Part shown: positions 40,484 to 49,961 of the stretch, piece by piece
How positions within the stretch are numbered: position 1 is the first letter of the stretch
Layout: the number at the start of each line of letters is the position of its first letter
NCBI RefSeq assembly: GCF_010093235.1
Contig: NZ_PDWP01000003.1
Coordinates: 91,062 to 155,061, forward strand
Length of the DNA: 64,000 bases
Origin: Pseudoxanthomonas suwonensis
Lineage (GTDB): Bacteria; Pseudomonadota; Gammaproteobacteria; Xanthomonadales; Xanthomonadaceae
Reading direction: 5' to 3'
Made by a program: the position numbers and the translations under genes
The notes under the pieces: model-generated
Told to the model about the DNA's origin: nothing
Databases searched by the model: none
Seen by the model: the letters and a program-made list of their open reading frames with translations, nothing else

Positions 40484-41389
40484 ATGAAACTCTGGTCAAT
40501 TCGCGGTAATTCGCAGAAGCTCGACGGCGGCTCCATGTTCGGCAACGCGCCGAAGGCGATGTGGGAGAGGTGGGCGCAGCCCGACGAGCAGAACCGCATC
40601 GACCTGGCCTGCCGCGCACTGCTGGCCAGCCCGCTCAACGGCAAGACGGTCCTGTTCGAGACCGGCATCGGCGCGTTCTTCGAGCCGAAGCTGCGCGAGC
40701 GTTACGGCGTGCAGGAAGACCGCCACGTGCTGGTGGACTCACTGCGCGCGGCCGGGTTCGAGCACGAGGACATCGACGTGGTGGTGCTCAGTCACCTGCA
40801 TTTCGACCACGCCGGCGGCCTGCTGGCGCCGTGGACCGAAGGCCGCCAGCCCGAGCTGCTGTTCCCCAATGCCACCTACCTGGTCGGTGCCTCCCACTGG
40901 GAACGCGCGCGGCATCCGCATCCGCGCGACCGCGCCAGCTTCATTCCCGAGCTGCCCGCACTGCTCGAGAGCAGCGGGCGGCTGGAAATCGTCGAAGGGC
41001 CCTGCTCGCAGGCGCTGGGCGAGACCGTCCGCTTCAGCTTCAGCGATGGCCATACCCCGGGCCTGATGCTGGCCGAGATCGTCGGCCCCGAGACCGTCGA
41101 CGGCCAGCCGCATGGCGGGGTGGTGTTCTGCGCCGACCTGATCCCGGGCCGCTCGTGGGTCCACCTGCCCATCACCATGGGCTACGACCGCAATGCCGAG
41201 CTGCTGATCGACGAGAAGCGCGCGTTCCTGGAAGACAAGCTCGCGCGCAACGTGCACCTGTTCTTTACCCACGACCCGGGCTGTGCCCTGGCGCAGGTGG
41301 TGCGCGACGAGAAGGGCCGCTACCGCACCATCCACGAGGTCGCCGAACTGGTGGCACGGCCGCTGGGCGCACACAGCCTCGCGGCCTGA
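40484..41389 (+). CDS. MBL-fold metallohydrolase
   Basis: 301 residues. Metal site [10 protein letters not shown] (H104, H106, D108, H109), SDGHTPG and [12 protein letters not shown] complete the metallo-beta-lactamase pattern. No signal peptide. The start [16 protein letters not shown] at 40484 fits family members; an ATG at 40463 would add 7 residues. TACATT (40472-40477) lies so close that the transcript might begin at or next to the ATG (leaderless). Substrate unknown. Confidence 0.88.
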   Translation: MKLWSIRGNSQKLDGGSMFGNAPKAMWERWAQPDEQNRIDLACRALLASPLNGKTVLFETGIGAFFEPKLRERYGVQEDRHVLVDSLRAAGFEHEDIDVVVLSHLHFDHAGGLLAPWTEGRQPELLFPNATYLVGASHWERARHPHPRDRASFIPELPALLESSGRLEIVEGPCSQALGETVRFSFSDGHTPGLMLAEIVGPETVDGQPHGGVVFCADLIPGRSWVHLPITMGYDRNAELLIDEKRAFLEDKLARNVHLFFTHDPGCALAQVVRDEKGRYRTIHEVAELVARPLGAHSLAA

Positions 41390-41530
41390 AAGCCACGGCG
41401 CGGCCCCGGGGTCGCGCCTCCGCCGCCACGCCACGGAACGGGCACGCGCCCTGGCGCGTGGGCTATCGCTGCGCCTGCATCGCCGGTAAGTTTCCCGGTC
41501 GGGAACCTGCCGCAGGGCAAGGGAGGGAGG

Positions 41531-43291
41531 ATGGCAGCAAAAGGATCGCGTCGCCTGGTGCAGGCGGCGCTGGCATTGGCCCTGGTGCCGCTGGGGCTGG
41601 GCTGCGAGGCGCGCACGCCGGTGGCCGGATCCGGCCCGCAGCAGGTGCGGATCAACCAGCTTGGCTTCGCGCCTGGCTCGCAGAAGCTGGCACTGGTCGA
41701 AGGCGCCGGCGCGGTGGGGTTCCGTGTCGTGGACGAAGGCGGGCACAAGCCGGTGCTGGAAGGCGTGCTGTCAGCGCCTGCGCACTGGGAACCGGCCGGG
41801 TTGGACGCAGCGGTCGCCGACCTCAGCGCGCTGTCCGCGCCCGGGCGCTACCGCCTGCAGGTGGAGGGCCTGCCTCCATCCGACCCGTTCGTCGTCGACG
41901 CCGGTGCCTACGAGGGCGTGGCCACCGGCGCGCTCAAGGCGTTCTACTTCCACCGAGCGGGCGTGCCCCTGGAGCCCGCCCATGCCGGGCGCTGGGCGCG
42001 CAAGGCCGGGCATCCCGACGACAAGGTCCTGGTCCATGCGTCGGCTGCCTCGCCGCAGCGACCGGCCGGCAGCCACATCTCCGCACCTCGCGGCTGGTAC
42101 GACGCCGGCGACTACGGCAAGTACGTGGTCAACTCCGGCATCACCATGTGGACCCTGCTGGCCGCGTGGGAGCACCACCCCGGGTTCTTCCGCGGACGCG
42201 ACCTCGGCATCCCGGAAAGCGGCGATGCGGTGCCGGACATCCTCGACGAGGCGCTGTGGAACCTGCAGTGGATGCTCGCCATGCAGGATCCGGCCGACGG
42301 CGGCGTGTACCACAAGCTGACCACGTTGCAGTTCTCCGGCATGGTGATGCCGCACCGCGACACCGCGCCGCGCTACGTGGTGGCCAAGAGCACGGCGGCG
42401 GCGCTGGATTTCGCCGCGGTGATGGCCATGGCCAGCCGCGTCTACGCGCCGTACGAGGCGCAGTTTCCCGGGCTGGCGCAGCGCATGGCTTCGGCCGCCA
42501 GGTTGGCCTGGGACTGGGCGCAGGCCAATCCCGGGATCGAGTACCGGCAGCCGGAAGACGTGGGCACCGGCGCCTATGGCGATTCGAAGCTGGACGACGA
42601 ATGGGCCTGGGCGGCAGCCGAGCTGTTCCTGCTCACCGGCGACAGGGCATACTGGGACGTGTTCGCCGCACGCGCCGTCACGCCGCAGGTGCCGAACTGG
42701 GCGGATGTCGGGGCGCTGGGCTGGATCTCGCTGTCCCGGCACCCCGCGCGGCTGCCTGACGATGCCGCGCGCGTACGCGTGCGCGACGGCCTGGCCCAGG
42801 CGGCGCGTTCGCTGCAGCAGCGGCAGGCGGATTCGGCCTGGAAGGGCTCGATGCAGGCCGGCGATTTCGTCTGGGGCAGCAACGCGGTGGCGCTCAACCA
42901 GGCGTTGCTGATGCTGCAGGGTTACCACCTCGAGGGCGACCGCGCGCTGCTGGACGCGGCGCAGTCGCAGCTGGACTGGGTGCTGGGCCGCAATCCGCTG
43001 GGCGTGTCCTTCGTGACCGGTTACGGCCTGCGCACGCCGATGCACGTGCACCATCGGCCGTCGCAGGCCGATGGCATCGTCGAACCGGTGCCGGGCTGGC
43101 TCTCCGGCGGACCGAATCCGGGCCAGCAGGATGCGACGGACTGTGCGCCGGTGCGGTATCCGTCCAGGGTGCCGGCGCTGTCGTGGATGGACCACGATTG
43201 CAGCTACGCCAGCAACGAGGTGGCGATCAACTGGAACGCGCCGCTGGTCTACGTGGCCGCGGCGGTGCAGGCGCTGACGCCGGCGGAGTGA
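41531..43291 (+). CDS. GH9 family glycoside hydrolase lipoprotein
   Basis: 586 residues. Lipoprotein signal with lipobox LGLGC (C25). An N-terminal Ig-like CelD_N domain (about 37-125, VRINQLGFAPGSQKLALVEG) is followed by the GH9 (alpha/alpha)6 barrel: WYDAGDYGKY (D191, D194, base), HHRP region near 515, and the acid Glu in NEVAINWNAPLVY (E563). Family activity is endo-beta-1,4-glucanase or exo-glucosaminidase. No other cellulose gene is nearby, so the substrate could be beta-glucan or chitooligosaccharide. GGGAGGGAGG precedes the ATG. Confidence 0.9.
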   Translation: MAAKGSRRLVQAALALALVPLGLGCEARTPVAGSGPQQVRINQLGFAPGSQKLALVEGAGAVGFRVVDEGGHKPVLEGVLSAPAHWEPAGLDAAVADLSALSAPGRYRLQVEGLPPSDPFVVDAGAYEGVATGALKAFYFHRAGVPLEPAHAGRWARKAGHPDDKVLVHASAASPQRPAGSHISAPRGWYDAGDYGKYVVNSGITMWTLLAAWEHHPGFFRGRDLGIPESGDAVPDILDEALWNLQWMLAMQDPADGGVYHKLTTLQFSGMVMPHRDTAPRYVVAKSTAAALDFAAVMAMASRVYAPYEAQFPGLAQRMASAARLAWDWAQANPGIEYRQPEDVGTGAYGDSKLDDEWAWAAAELFLLTGDRAYWDVFAARAVTPQVPNWADVGALGWISLSRHPARLPDDAARVRVRDGLAQAARSLQQRQADSAWKGSMQAGDFVWGSNAVALNQALLMLQGYHLEGDRALLDAAQSQLDWVLGRNPLGVSFVTGYGLRTPMHVHHRPSQADGIVEPVPGWLSGGPNPGQQDATDCAPVRYPSRVPALSWMDHDCSYASNEVAINWNAPLVYVAAAVQALTPAE

Positions 43292-43300
43292 GCGGTGGCG

Positions 43301-43331
43301 CAGGAACGGCGGCCGGTGGCCGCCGTTCCTG
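43301..43331. terminator. Convergent hairpin between GH9 and upp
   Basis: A perfect 14-base stem CAGGAACGGCGGCC / GGCCGCCGTTCCTG with GGT loop between convergent stops. No T-run. Confidence 0.6.
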
Positions 43332-43349
43332 CGGTGAGGCCGGCATCGC

Positions 43350-43982
43350 TCAGTCGACGCGGGTACCGAAGATGCGGTCGCCGGCGTCGCCCAGGCCGGG
43401 CAGGATGTAGCCCTTGTCGTTGAGCCGCTCGTCGATGGCGGCGGTGTAGATCTGTACGTCCGGGTGCGCGGCCTCGACCGCGGCCAGGCCTTCCGGCGCA
43501 GCCACCAGGAAAATGCCCTTGATCCGGCGCGCGCCGGCGCGCTTGAGCATGTCGATGGTGGCGATCAGTGAGCCGCCGGTGGCCAGCATCGGGTCCAGGA
43601 TCAAGGCATCGCGCTCGTCCAGCCGGCCGGTCAGGCGTTCGAAGTAGGGGACCGGTTGCAGGGTTTCCTCGTCGCGCTGCAGCCCGACCACGCTCACGCG
43701 CGCGGCAGGAATCAGGGCGAGAACCCCAGGCAGCATGCCCAGCCCGGCCCGCAGGATCGGCACCAGGCTGATCTTGGCGCCGGCGATGCGTCGCACCTGC
43801 ACCGGGCCGGCCCAGCCCTCGATGGTGGTCTCCTCCATCGCCAGGTCCGCGGTGGCCTCGTAGGCCAGCAGGGTGCCCAGCTCGGTGACCAGCTCGCGGA
43901 AGCCCTTGGTGCTCAGTTCCGCCGAACGCAGCAGGCCGATCTTGTGCTGGACGAGCGGATGGTGGACTTCGACGGCTTTCAT
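43350..43982 (-). CDS. upp: Uracil phosphoribosyltransferase
   Basis: 210 residues, full length. It makes UMP from uracil and PRPP. PRPP-binding motif [16 protein letters not shown] and C-terminal uracil-binding [16 protein letters not shown]. The start [19 protein letters not shown] at 43982 is typical. Single gene; no uracil permease next to it. Confidence 0.97.
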   Translation of the reverse strand: MKAVEVHHPLVQHKIGLLRSAELSTKGFRELVTELGTLLAYEATADLAMEETTIEGWAGPVQVRRIAGAKISLVPILRAGLGMLPGVLALIPAARVSVVGLQRDEETLQPVPYFERLTGRLDERDALILDPMLATGGSLIATIDMLKRAGARRIKGIFLVAAPEGLAAVEAAHPDVQIYTAAIDERLNDKGYILPGLGDAGDRIFGTRVD

Positions 43983-44042
43983 GGCGGGCCTGCAGGTATG
44001 GGGGCCTGGAAAGTCTGCAGCAAACGCGTCGATGCGGAAAGG

Positions 44043-44063
44043 CGAAGCCGGCGCTGCGCCGGC
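44043..44063 (-). terminator. Hairpin after the TonB-dependent receptor
   Basis: On the minus strand GAGCCGGCGC and GCCGGCTTC pair shortly after the receptor stop, followed by GCCTTTCC. Weak terminator. Confidence 0.4.
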
Positions 44064-44080
44064 TCCACCCGGTGCGCGGC

Positions 44081-46480
44081 TCAGAACGCCATGCGCATCA
44101 CCAGCTGGTAGCTGGGCCCGGCTTCCTCGGTCTCGAGCTCGTACTCGTCGTAGTCGCGGTCGAGCTGGTCCTCGAGGGTGTTGAACTTGTCGAAGAACTC
44201 GTCCTTGCTCGCGTCGAGCAGGTTGTTGGCCGACAGCCGCACCGAGAAGTTCCGGCCGAAGCGCTTCTCGACGAAGGCGTCCAGTTCCCCGCCGTACCGG
44301 ATGATGGCTTCCTCGCCGAGGAACCGGGCGTAGGCGTCGCCCTGCCTGCGGTAGGTCAGGCCGAAGCTGGCGGCCAGGGCCGGCAGGTCCTGGATGAAAC
44401 CGATGTTGAAGGTGCTCTTGGCCTGGTCGTTGAAGCGCCGCCGGCCCATGAAGTCATCGACCCGGGAGTCGACCCATGAGTAGTTCAGGAACACGCCGGT
44501 GTCGTCCATGCCGAACGCGGACAGCGGGGTGGAGAGGTCGAACTCGAAGCCGTAGACCTTGCCGTCGCCGACATTGGCCGAGGTGAACAACCAGCTCTCG
44601 GCCTCGAACGGGTTGGCGGCGATGGCTTCGGCCTCGCTGGCGTAGTCGCCGTCGTCGACCATGTCGGCGATGTCGTCCTCGTAGTCCTCGACCGCCGCCT
44701 CGCTGGGCGCGCCGGTGTTGACCAGCTCGATCAGGTCCTTGACGTCGCGGTAGAAGAAGTTCAGGCCCACCACGCCGCGCCGGCCCAGGCGGTGCTCGAA
44801 GCCCAGGTCGATGCCATTGGCGGTCTCCGGCTCCAGTTCCGGGTTGCCGATGTAGTCGTTGTCGCCGAACTCGCCGTCCAGCAGGGCCGGGATCAGCTCG
44901 TTGAAGTTCGGGCGCTTGACCGTCTTGGCCAGCGACAGGCTGATGCGGTCGGCATCGGTCACGTCCCAGCGCAGGTTCACCGAGGGCAGCAACTGGTCGT
45001 AGCCCTTGTCGATGCGGCCCTCGCTTTCCTCGTCCTCGATGTACTCGACCTGGCCCCGGGTGGTCTCGTAGCGCAGGCCGGCTTCCCAGGCGAAGACCTC
45101 GCCGCGGCCGCTGAGCATGACGTACGGGTCCACGCGCTTCTCCTCGATCACCGAGGCCACGCTGCCGTCCAGGGCGTAGTCGGCCGGGAAGGCCGGCGCG
45201 GCCTGGCCTTCCTCGTCGGCCTCCCATTCGTAGCTGGTGACCAGGCTTTCGCGCTTCTTGTTGCGCACGTCGATGCCGAACTGCAGCTCGGCCCGGCCGA
45301 GCGGACGGGTATGCGCCAGGGTGAAGCCGGTCTCGCTGTCCTTGGCGTCGATGGCCTCGGCCTCGTAGACGGTCTCGTCCCACTCGGCGCCGTCGATGCT
45401 CCAGGTCTCGTCCCAGCCGGCCGCATCGCCGACGTAGACGTGCTCGCCCTCGGTGGTGCCTTCGTAATCCTCGAAACGGGCGTGGTCCAGGCTCAGCCGG
45501 GTGGTGCCGCCAGCCATGTCGAAGCGGTAGTCCAGGCCGATGCCGTAGTTCTTCTGGTCGTAGGGATTCAGGCCCGGCACCCGCTTGTTCTCGACCTCGT
45601 CGTCGTCCACTTCCTCCTCGAACGACACCTCGGTCACGTCGCGGTCGGTCTTGACGTAGAAGGCGTCGACGCCGAAGCGGCCGGTCTCGCCGACCTCGGC
45701 GGTGTAGCTCAGGTTGGCCGAGTAGTCGCGGCCGTCCTTGACCTCGGTCTGGTCCTCCCAGCTGACCTTCTCCTCCATCGTGTCGTCGGTGAAGCGGTCG
45801 GAGCGCTTGAACTTGGAGCGGTAGCGGTCCTGGACGTTGACCCCGGCCAGCAGCCGCCCGCCGAGCGCCTCGAACGAGGTCACCGCACCGAAGGTCGGGT
45901 TCACCTCGCCGTCGTCCCAGCGGTCGGCGCCGATCCGCAAGTAGCTGCCGTCGAACACGTAGGCGTCGCGCAGGACGATGTTGATCGCGCCGGCCATCGC
46001 GTCGCCGCTGCGGTTGGCGCTGGCGCTGCGCTTGATCTCGATGTGGTCGACCATCTCCGCCGGGATGCGGTCGACGTAGAACGAGCGGTCGTCGCCGGCG
46101 CCGGGCACCTTCTTGCCGTTGATCAGCACCTGGGTGTAGCCGCCGCCCAGGCCGCGCAGCTGGGCGCCGTCGTACTCCATGATGTCGCTGCCGACGAAGC
46201 CCACGCCGGGCACCCGCTTGAGCATGTCGCCGACGGTGTTGGGCTCGAAGCGCTGGAAGTATTCCAGGTCGTAGACCAGGGTCGGTTCGATGTCGGGGGC
46301 GCGGTTGCGGTAGGCGATCTCGCCCTGGACCACGACCGCGTCCAACTGCTTGGGCTCGCCCGCGGCGGCGGCGGCCGGCCCCGGTGCCGGTGCCGGGGCG
46401 GCGAGCGCGGCGCATGGGGGCAGCAGGACCGCGCAGGCGAGGGCGCGCGAAAGGCAGATGGCGAGCGTGTTGCGTTTCAT
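44081..46480 (-). CDS. TonB-dependent receptor
   Basis: 799 residues. Outer-membrane active transporter. Signal peptide to about residue 27 ([20 protein letters not shown]..), then a linker, a plug domain (about 50-170: [39 protein letters not shown]) and a 22-strand barrel rich in acidic loops, ending VMRMAF with terminal Phe. No N-terminal signalling domain, so no sigma/anti-sigma control. It is divergent from the phytase-like/phosphatase genes with PHO-box-like sequence between, so a phosphorylated ligand is plausible (inference). Confidence 0.92.
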   Translation of the reverse strand: MKRNTLAICLSRALACAVLLPPCAALAAPAPAPGPAAAAAGEPKQLDAVVVQGEIAYRNRAPDIEPTLVYDLEYFQRFEPNTVGDMLKRVPGVGFVGSDIMEYDGAQLRGLGGGYTQVLINGKKVPGAGDDRSFYVDRIPAEMVDHIEIKRSASANRSGDAMAGAINIVLRDAYVFDGSYLRIGADRWDDGEVNPTFGAVTSFEALGGRLLAGVNVQDRYRSKFKRSDRFTDDTMEEKVSWEDQTEVKDGRDYSANLSYTAEVGETGRFGVDAFYVKTDRDVTEVSFEEEVDDDEVENKRVPGLNPYDQKNYGIGLDYRFDMAGGTTRLSLDHARFEDYEGTTEGEHVYVGDAAGWDETWSIDGAEWDETVYEAEAIDAKDSETGFTLAHTRPLGRAELQFGIDVRNKKRESLVTSYEWEADEEGQAAPAFPADYALDGSVASVIEEKRVDPYVMLSGRGEVFAWEAGLRYETTRGQVEYIEDEESEGRIDKGYDQLLPSVNLRWDVTDADRISLSLAKTVKRPNFNELIPALLDGEFGDNDYIGNPELEPETANGIDLGFEHRLGRRGVVGLNFFYRDVKDLIELVNTGAPSEAAVEDYEDDIADMVDDGDYASEAEAIAANPFEAESWLFTSANVGDGKVYGFEFDLSTPLSAFGMDDTGVFLNYSWVDSRVDDFMGRRRFNDQAKSTFNIGFIQDLPALAASFGLTYRRQGDAYARFLGEEAIIRYGGELDAFVEKRFGRNFSVRLSANNLLDASKDEFFDKFNTLEDQLDRDYDEYELETEEAGPSYQLVMRMAF

Positions 46481-46531
46481 CGAAAGGAAGTTCCGTGGGG
46501 TGGTAAATGAACGGAACTTTCACCGCCGGAT

Positions 46532-46549
46532 ATGGCACCGGTGTGACAC
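46532..46549 (-). promoter_or_regulatory. PHO-box-like site facing the receptor gene
   Basis: Minus-strand GTGTCAC-ACCG-GTGCCAT: two 7-base direct repeats 11 bases apart, 6/7 and 5/7 matches to the PhoB half-site CTGTCAT/C. It lies 52 bases before the receptor start. Confidence 0.45.
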
Positions 46550-46587
46550 GTGGGCGGGCGATGACAGCGGCGTGTCGGGTCTCAGGA

Positions 46588-46605
46588 TTGTCACAATCGT
46601 TTCAT
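46588..46605 (+). promoter_or_regulatory. PHO-box-like site facing the phytase-like gene
   Basis: TTGTCAC-AATC-GTTTCAT: direct repeats 11 bases apart, 6/7 and 5/7 matches to the PhoB half-site, 39 bases before the start of the propeller gene. GATTGTCACAATC (46586-46598) is also a 13-base palindrome, so another regulator is possible. Confidence 0.5.
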
Positions 46606-46644
46606 ACGATGCGGCACCTGTCTTGGAACCATGCTGGGGAAACC

Positions 46645-47781
46645 ATGAAGTTGCGCCTGTCTTCCTGCCTTTGGCTGGCTGCCATGCTGCCGCTGGCCGC
46701 CTGCTCGACTACGCCGACCGCCGCCGTGCCGGACCGCGAACCCGACCAGTACGATGCCGACGACGTCCTGCTGCGCGACCACCAGGTACCGCATGTGGTG
46801 GTGAAGGAAGCCTTCCTGACCCCGCCCACGCCGGAGGACAACATCGATTCGCCGGCCAGCTGGATCCAGGACGGCAAGCGGATGCTGGTCGCCAGCGCCA
46901 AGGCCACCGACCGGCTGGTGGTCTACGACGGCGACAACGGCCGGCGCCTGCGTACCGTCGGTGGTCCGGGCACGGGCCCGGGCCAGCTGCGCAGGCCCAA
47001 CGGCGTGGCCACGATCGACGACCGCTACCTGTTCGTGGTCGAGCGCGACAACCGCCGGGTGCAGATGTTCTCCCTGCCGGACTTCGCGCCCCTGCTGAGC
47101 TTCGGCCAGGACGGGCTGCAGCAGCCCTACGGCCTATGGGTGCGCCACCGCGGCCAGGGCTACGAGGTACTGGTCAGCGACGCCTACATGGCCGGCGAGG
47201 ACGCGCAGGGCGACGACATCGTGCCGCCGCTGGACCAGCTGGACCGGCGCTTCCGCCGCTACGAGGTGGTCCAGGCCGCGGACGGCTGGAGCGCGCGCGC
47301 CGCCGGGACCTTCGGCGACACCAGCGCCGCCGGCGCGATCCGGGTGCCGGAGTCGCTGTTCGGCGACGAAGCCCACGACCGCCTGCTGGTGGCCGAGGAG
47401 GACGTGCCCACCGGCACCCGCCTTCGCGAGTACGACCTGCAGGGCCGCTACCGCGGCCGCGACGTGGGCGCCAGCCAGTACCGGGCCCAGGCCGAGGGTA
47501 TCGCCCTGCTGCGCTGTGCGGATGGCAGCGGCTGGTGGGTGGGCAGCGACCAGTTCGCCGACCGCACCGTGTTCCACCTGTTCGACCGCCGCAGCCTGGC
47601 GCACGCGGGCTCATTCGCGGGCGAGGTCACCGGCCTGACCGATGGCATCTGGCTGGACGAGCGCGGCGATGCGCGCTTCCCGCAGGGCGTGCTGTACGCC
47701 TCGCACCTGGACCTGGGGGTGGCCGCGTTCGACTGGCGCGACATCGCCGCCGCGCTGAAGCTGCCGGCATGCGCCCGCTGA
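46645..47781 (+). CDS. Phytase-like beta-propeller lipoprotein
   Basis: 378 residues. Lipoprotein signal with lipobox LAAC (MKLRLSSCLWLAAMLPLAAC). The body is a beta-propeller: LVVYDGDNGRRLRTVGGPGTGPGQLRRPNGVA (NHL-like), then AEGIALLRCADGSGWWVGSDQ and TGLTDGIWLDERG, which recall the C-terminal blades of beta-propeller (3-)phytases. It could be a phytase-type phosphatase or only a binding propeller. The start at 46645 has GGGGAAACC upstream. It overlaps the phosphoesterase gene by 13 bases. Confidence 0.7.
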   Translation: MKLRLSSCLWLAAMLPLAACSTTPTAAVPDREPDQYDADDVLLRDHQVPHVVVKEAFLTPPTPEDNIDSPASWIQDGKRMLVASAKATDRLVVYDGDNGRRLRTVGGPGTGPGQLRRPNGVATIDDRYLFVVERDNRRVQMFSLPDFAPLLSFGQDGLQQPYGLWVRHRGQGYEVLVSDAYMAGEDAQGDDIVPPLDQLDRRFRRYEVVQAADGWSARAAGTFGDTSAAGAIRVPESLFGDEAHDRLLVAEEDVPTGTRLREYDLQGRYRGRDVGASQYRAQAEGIALLRCADGSGWWVGSDQFADRTVFHLFDRRSLAHAGSFAGEVTGLTDGIWLDERGDARFPQGVLYASHLDLGVAAFDWRDIAAALKLPACAR

Positions 47782-49145
47782 TCCGCTGCATTGCCGCCGG
47801 GCTGCTGCTGGCCGCCGCCTGCGCATCGCTGCAGGCCCGCGACGCCGCGCCCGAGCCGAACCCCCAGGTCCCGAAAGGCGCCGCCTGGCACGCACCGACC
47901 GGCGCGCCGGACCGGATCGTCGCCTCGCCCCTGCAGCAGGCGGCTACCGGCTTCGCGGTGGCCTGGCGCACCGACGCCTCGGTACGCTCGCCCGCGCTGG
48001 AGATCGTGGTCGCCGGCGATTCGCCCGACAGGGGCAGCCCGCGCCGGCTGCTGGCGAGCAGCACCCCCTTGCGGACCGAGAACGGGCTTGCGCACCAGCG
48101 CCGGGTCGAGGTTGGCGGGCTGCAGCCCGACACCCTGTATGCCTGGCGGGTGCAGGGCGCCCGCAGCTGGAGCGCCTGGTTCCACACCCGCACCGCCGCG
48201 GCCGCGGATGCGCCGCTGACCCTGTTGTACTTCGGCGACACCCAGAACAAGAACCTGAGCCTGGGCACGCGAGTGCTGCGCGAGGCCATGCGCCACGCCC
48301 CCGACGCGCGCCTGGCGCTGTTCGCCGGCGACCTGGTCAGCGGCGGCGACGGCGAGGACGACAACGAATGGGGCGAATGGTTCGCCTCCCTCGGCGCGCG
48401 GCCGACTTCGATGGTGGTCGCTCCGGCGCCGGGCAACCACGAGTACTTCGAGGAGTTCGAGGACACGCCGCAGGAACGTCGCGTGCTCGGCGCGCACTGG
48501 CCGGTCGTGTTCGCCCTGCCCGGCAACGGCGCGCCGGGTGCGCGCGGCACCAGCTACTGGTTCGACTACCAGGACGTGCGGGTGGCGGGGCTCGACGGCA
48601 CCTCCGCCCTCGACCTGGGCACGGCCCGGGACCAGGCGCGCTGGCTGGACGCGGTGCTGGCCGACAGCCCGCGACGCTGGAGCATCGTCATGGTCCACCA
48701 GCCGATGTTCTCGCCGCGCCAGGACCGCGACAACGCCTTGCTGCGCGAACACGTGCTGCCGGTGCTGGAGCGGCGCCGGGTCGACCTGGTGCTGCAGGGC
48801 CACGACCACGTCTACGGCCGTCGCGGCGGGCTGCGGGCCGGCCAGGCGACGCCGCAGTACCTGGTCTCGGTGGCCGGCGCCAAGCAGTACCGGCTCTCGC
48901 CCGAGGCGCGCGCGACGATGGCGCCGGTGGCCGAGGACACCCAGCTGTTCCAGGTGATCCGGCTCGACGGCGCACGCCTGCGCTACGAATCGCGCACCGC
49001 GACCGGCCGCCTGTACGACGCCTTCGAACTGGTGCGCGAGGGCGGGGCGACCCGGCTGGTCGAGCAGGCCGACGGCCGCATCGGCGAGCGCGCCTGCGCC
49101 CGCGCGCGGACCCCCAAGGGGCGTGCCGACCGGTGCTGGGAGTGA
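47769..49145 (+). CDS. Exported purple-acid-type metallophosphoesterase
   Basis: 458 residues with a signal peptide (MRPLIRCIAAGLLLAAACASLQA). An N-terminal fibronectin-III-like domain (about 45-145, FAVAWRTDASV...LQPDTLYAWRVQGA) precedes a calcineurin-type domain with YFGDTQ, FAGDLVSGG, APGNHEYF, VMVHQPMFS and LQGHDHVYGRRGG. This order is that of purple acid phosphatases, which release phosphate from many esters. It is translationally coupled to the propeller gene and followed 55 bases later by the pyrophosphatase. Confidence 0.88.
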   Translation: MRPLIRCIAAGLLLAAACASLQARDAAPEPNPQVPKGAAWHAPTGAPDRIVASPLQQAATGFAVAWRTDASVRSPALEIVVAGDSPDRGSPRRLLASSTPLRTENGLAHQRRVEVGGLQPDTLYAWRVQGARSWSAWFHTRTAAAADAPLTLLYFGDTQNKNLSLGTRVLREAMRHAPDARLALFAGDLVSGGDGEDDNEWGEWFASLGARPTSMVVAPAPGNHEYFEEFEDTPQERRVLGAHWPVVFALPGNGAPGARGTSYWFDYQDVRVAGLDGTSALDLGTARDQARWLDAVLADSPRRWSIVMVHQPMFSPRQDRDNALLREHVLPVLERRRVDLVLQGHDHVYGRRGGLRAGQATPQYLVSVAGAKQYRLSPEARATMAPVAEDTQLFQVIRLDGARLRYESRTATGRLYDAFELVREGGATRLVEQADGRIGERACARARTPKGRADRCWE

Positions 49146-49200
49146 TGCGCCGCCGCTTCGCCGCCGGTCGAATCCACCCGTTTCCCCAGGAGCCGAACCC

Positions 49201-49818
49201 ATGCACGTGCTGATCCGTCGCGTCGCCGCGGTGGCGCTGCTTTCCTGCCTGTCCTGGCCGGCTCTCGCCGGGCAGGAGCAGGCGCCCGTCCGTCATCCGT
49301 TGCAGGCGTCCCAGCCCAGGCAGGCACCGGAGGAGGTGTTGCTGGCGGTGGAGATCCCGGCCGGGAGCTTCACCAAGTACGAGATCAATGAGGAGGGCCT
49401 GCTGTTCGTCGACCGTTTCCAGTCGATGCCGGTGGTCTACCCGGCCAACTACGGCTCGATGCCGCGGACCCTGGCCGGCGACGGCGATCCGCTGGACGCG
49501 CTGGTGCTGACCCGCGAGCCCCTGCATCCGGGCGTGCTGCTCCGCTTCCGCCCGATCGGAGTGCTGCGCATGCTCGACAAGGGCGAGCACGACGAGAAGA
49601 TCGTCGGCGTGCCGGTCGACAAGGTGGATCCGACCTATGCGCGGATCCGCGACCTGGCCGACCTGCCGGAGATCGAGCGGCAAAGGATCGAGGCGTTCTT
49701 CCGGATCTACAAAGACCTGCCGGAAGGCAGCAACCCGGTGCAGCTGTCGGGCTGGGGCGATGCGGCCGAGGCCAGGGCGCTGATCGGCCGGGCGCTGGAG
49801 CGGTACCGAGGGGAGTGA
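49201..49818 (+). CDS. Secreted inorganic pyrophosphatase (family I)
   Basis: 205 residues. Family I pyrophosphatase with metal-binding signature GDGDPLDAL (D94, D96, D99), FTKYEINEEGLLFVDRF and DKVDPTYARIRDLADLP. Unlike the normal cytoplasmic enzyme it has a signal peptide (MHVLIRRVAAVALLSCLSWPALA). CCAGGAG lies about 7 bases before the ATG at 49201. It would turn extracytoplasmic pyrophosphate into phosphate, fitting the phosphatase and phytase-like genes before it. Confidence 0.92.
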   Translation: MHVLIRRVAAVALLSCLSWPALAGQEQAPVRHPLQASQPRQAPEEVLLAVEIPAGSFTKYEINEEGLLFVDRFQSMPVVYPANYGSMPRTLAGDGDPLDALVLTREPLHPGVLLRFRPIGVLRMLDKGEHDEKIVGVPVDKVDPTYARIRDLADLPEIERQRIEAFFRIYKDLPEGSNPVQLSGWGDAAEARALIGRALERYRGE

Positions 49819-49846
49819 GGCGGCAACGGCAGGGCTTCCGGTTGCA

Positions 49847-49920
49847 TGACTTCGGAGGGAGTCCGCCGTCCCGAGGGGCGCGCCGCATGCCCAAGGCACG
49901 GCGGCCCCTTCCCGAAGTCA
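49847..49920. repeat. Imperfect 26-base inverted repeat
   Basis: TGACTTCGG-AGGGAGTCCGCCGT (from 49847) faces its imperfect complement ending at 49920, with GC-rich DNA between. It fills the gap between two convergent genes. No T-run. A second hairpin, CGCTTGA / TCAAGCG, follows at 49922-49951. It could be a convergent terminator or a small palindromic repeat element. Confidence 0.6.
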
Positions 49921-49961
49921 GCGCTTGAGCCTCGTTTTAGCCCTTCAAGCGACTCGCGCCT

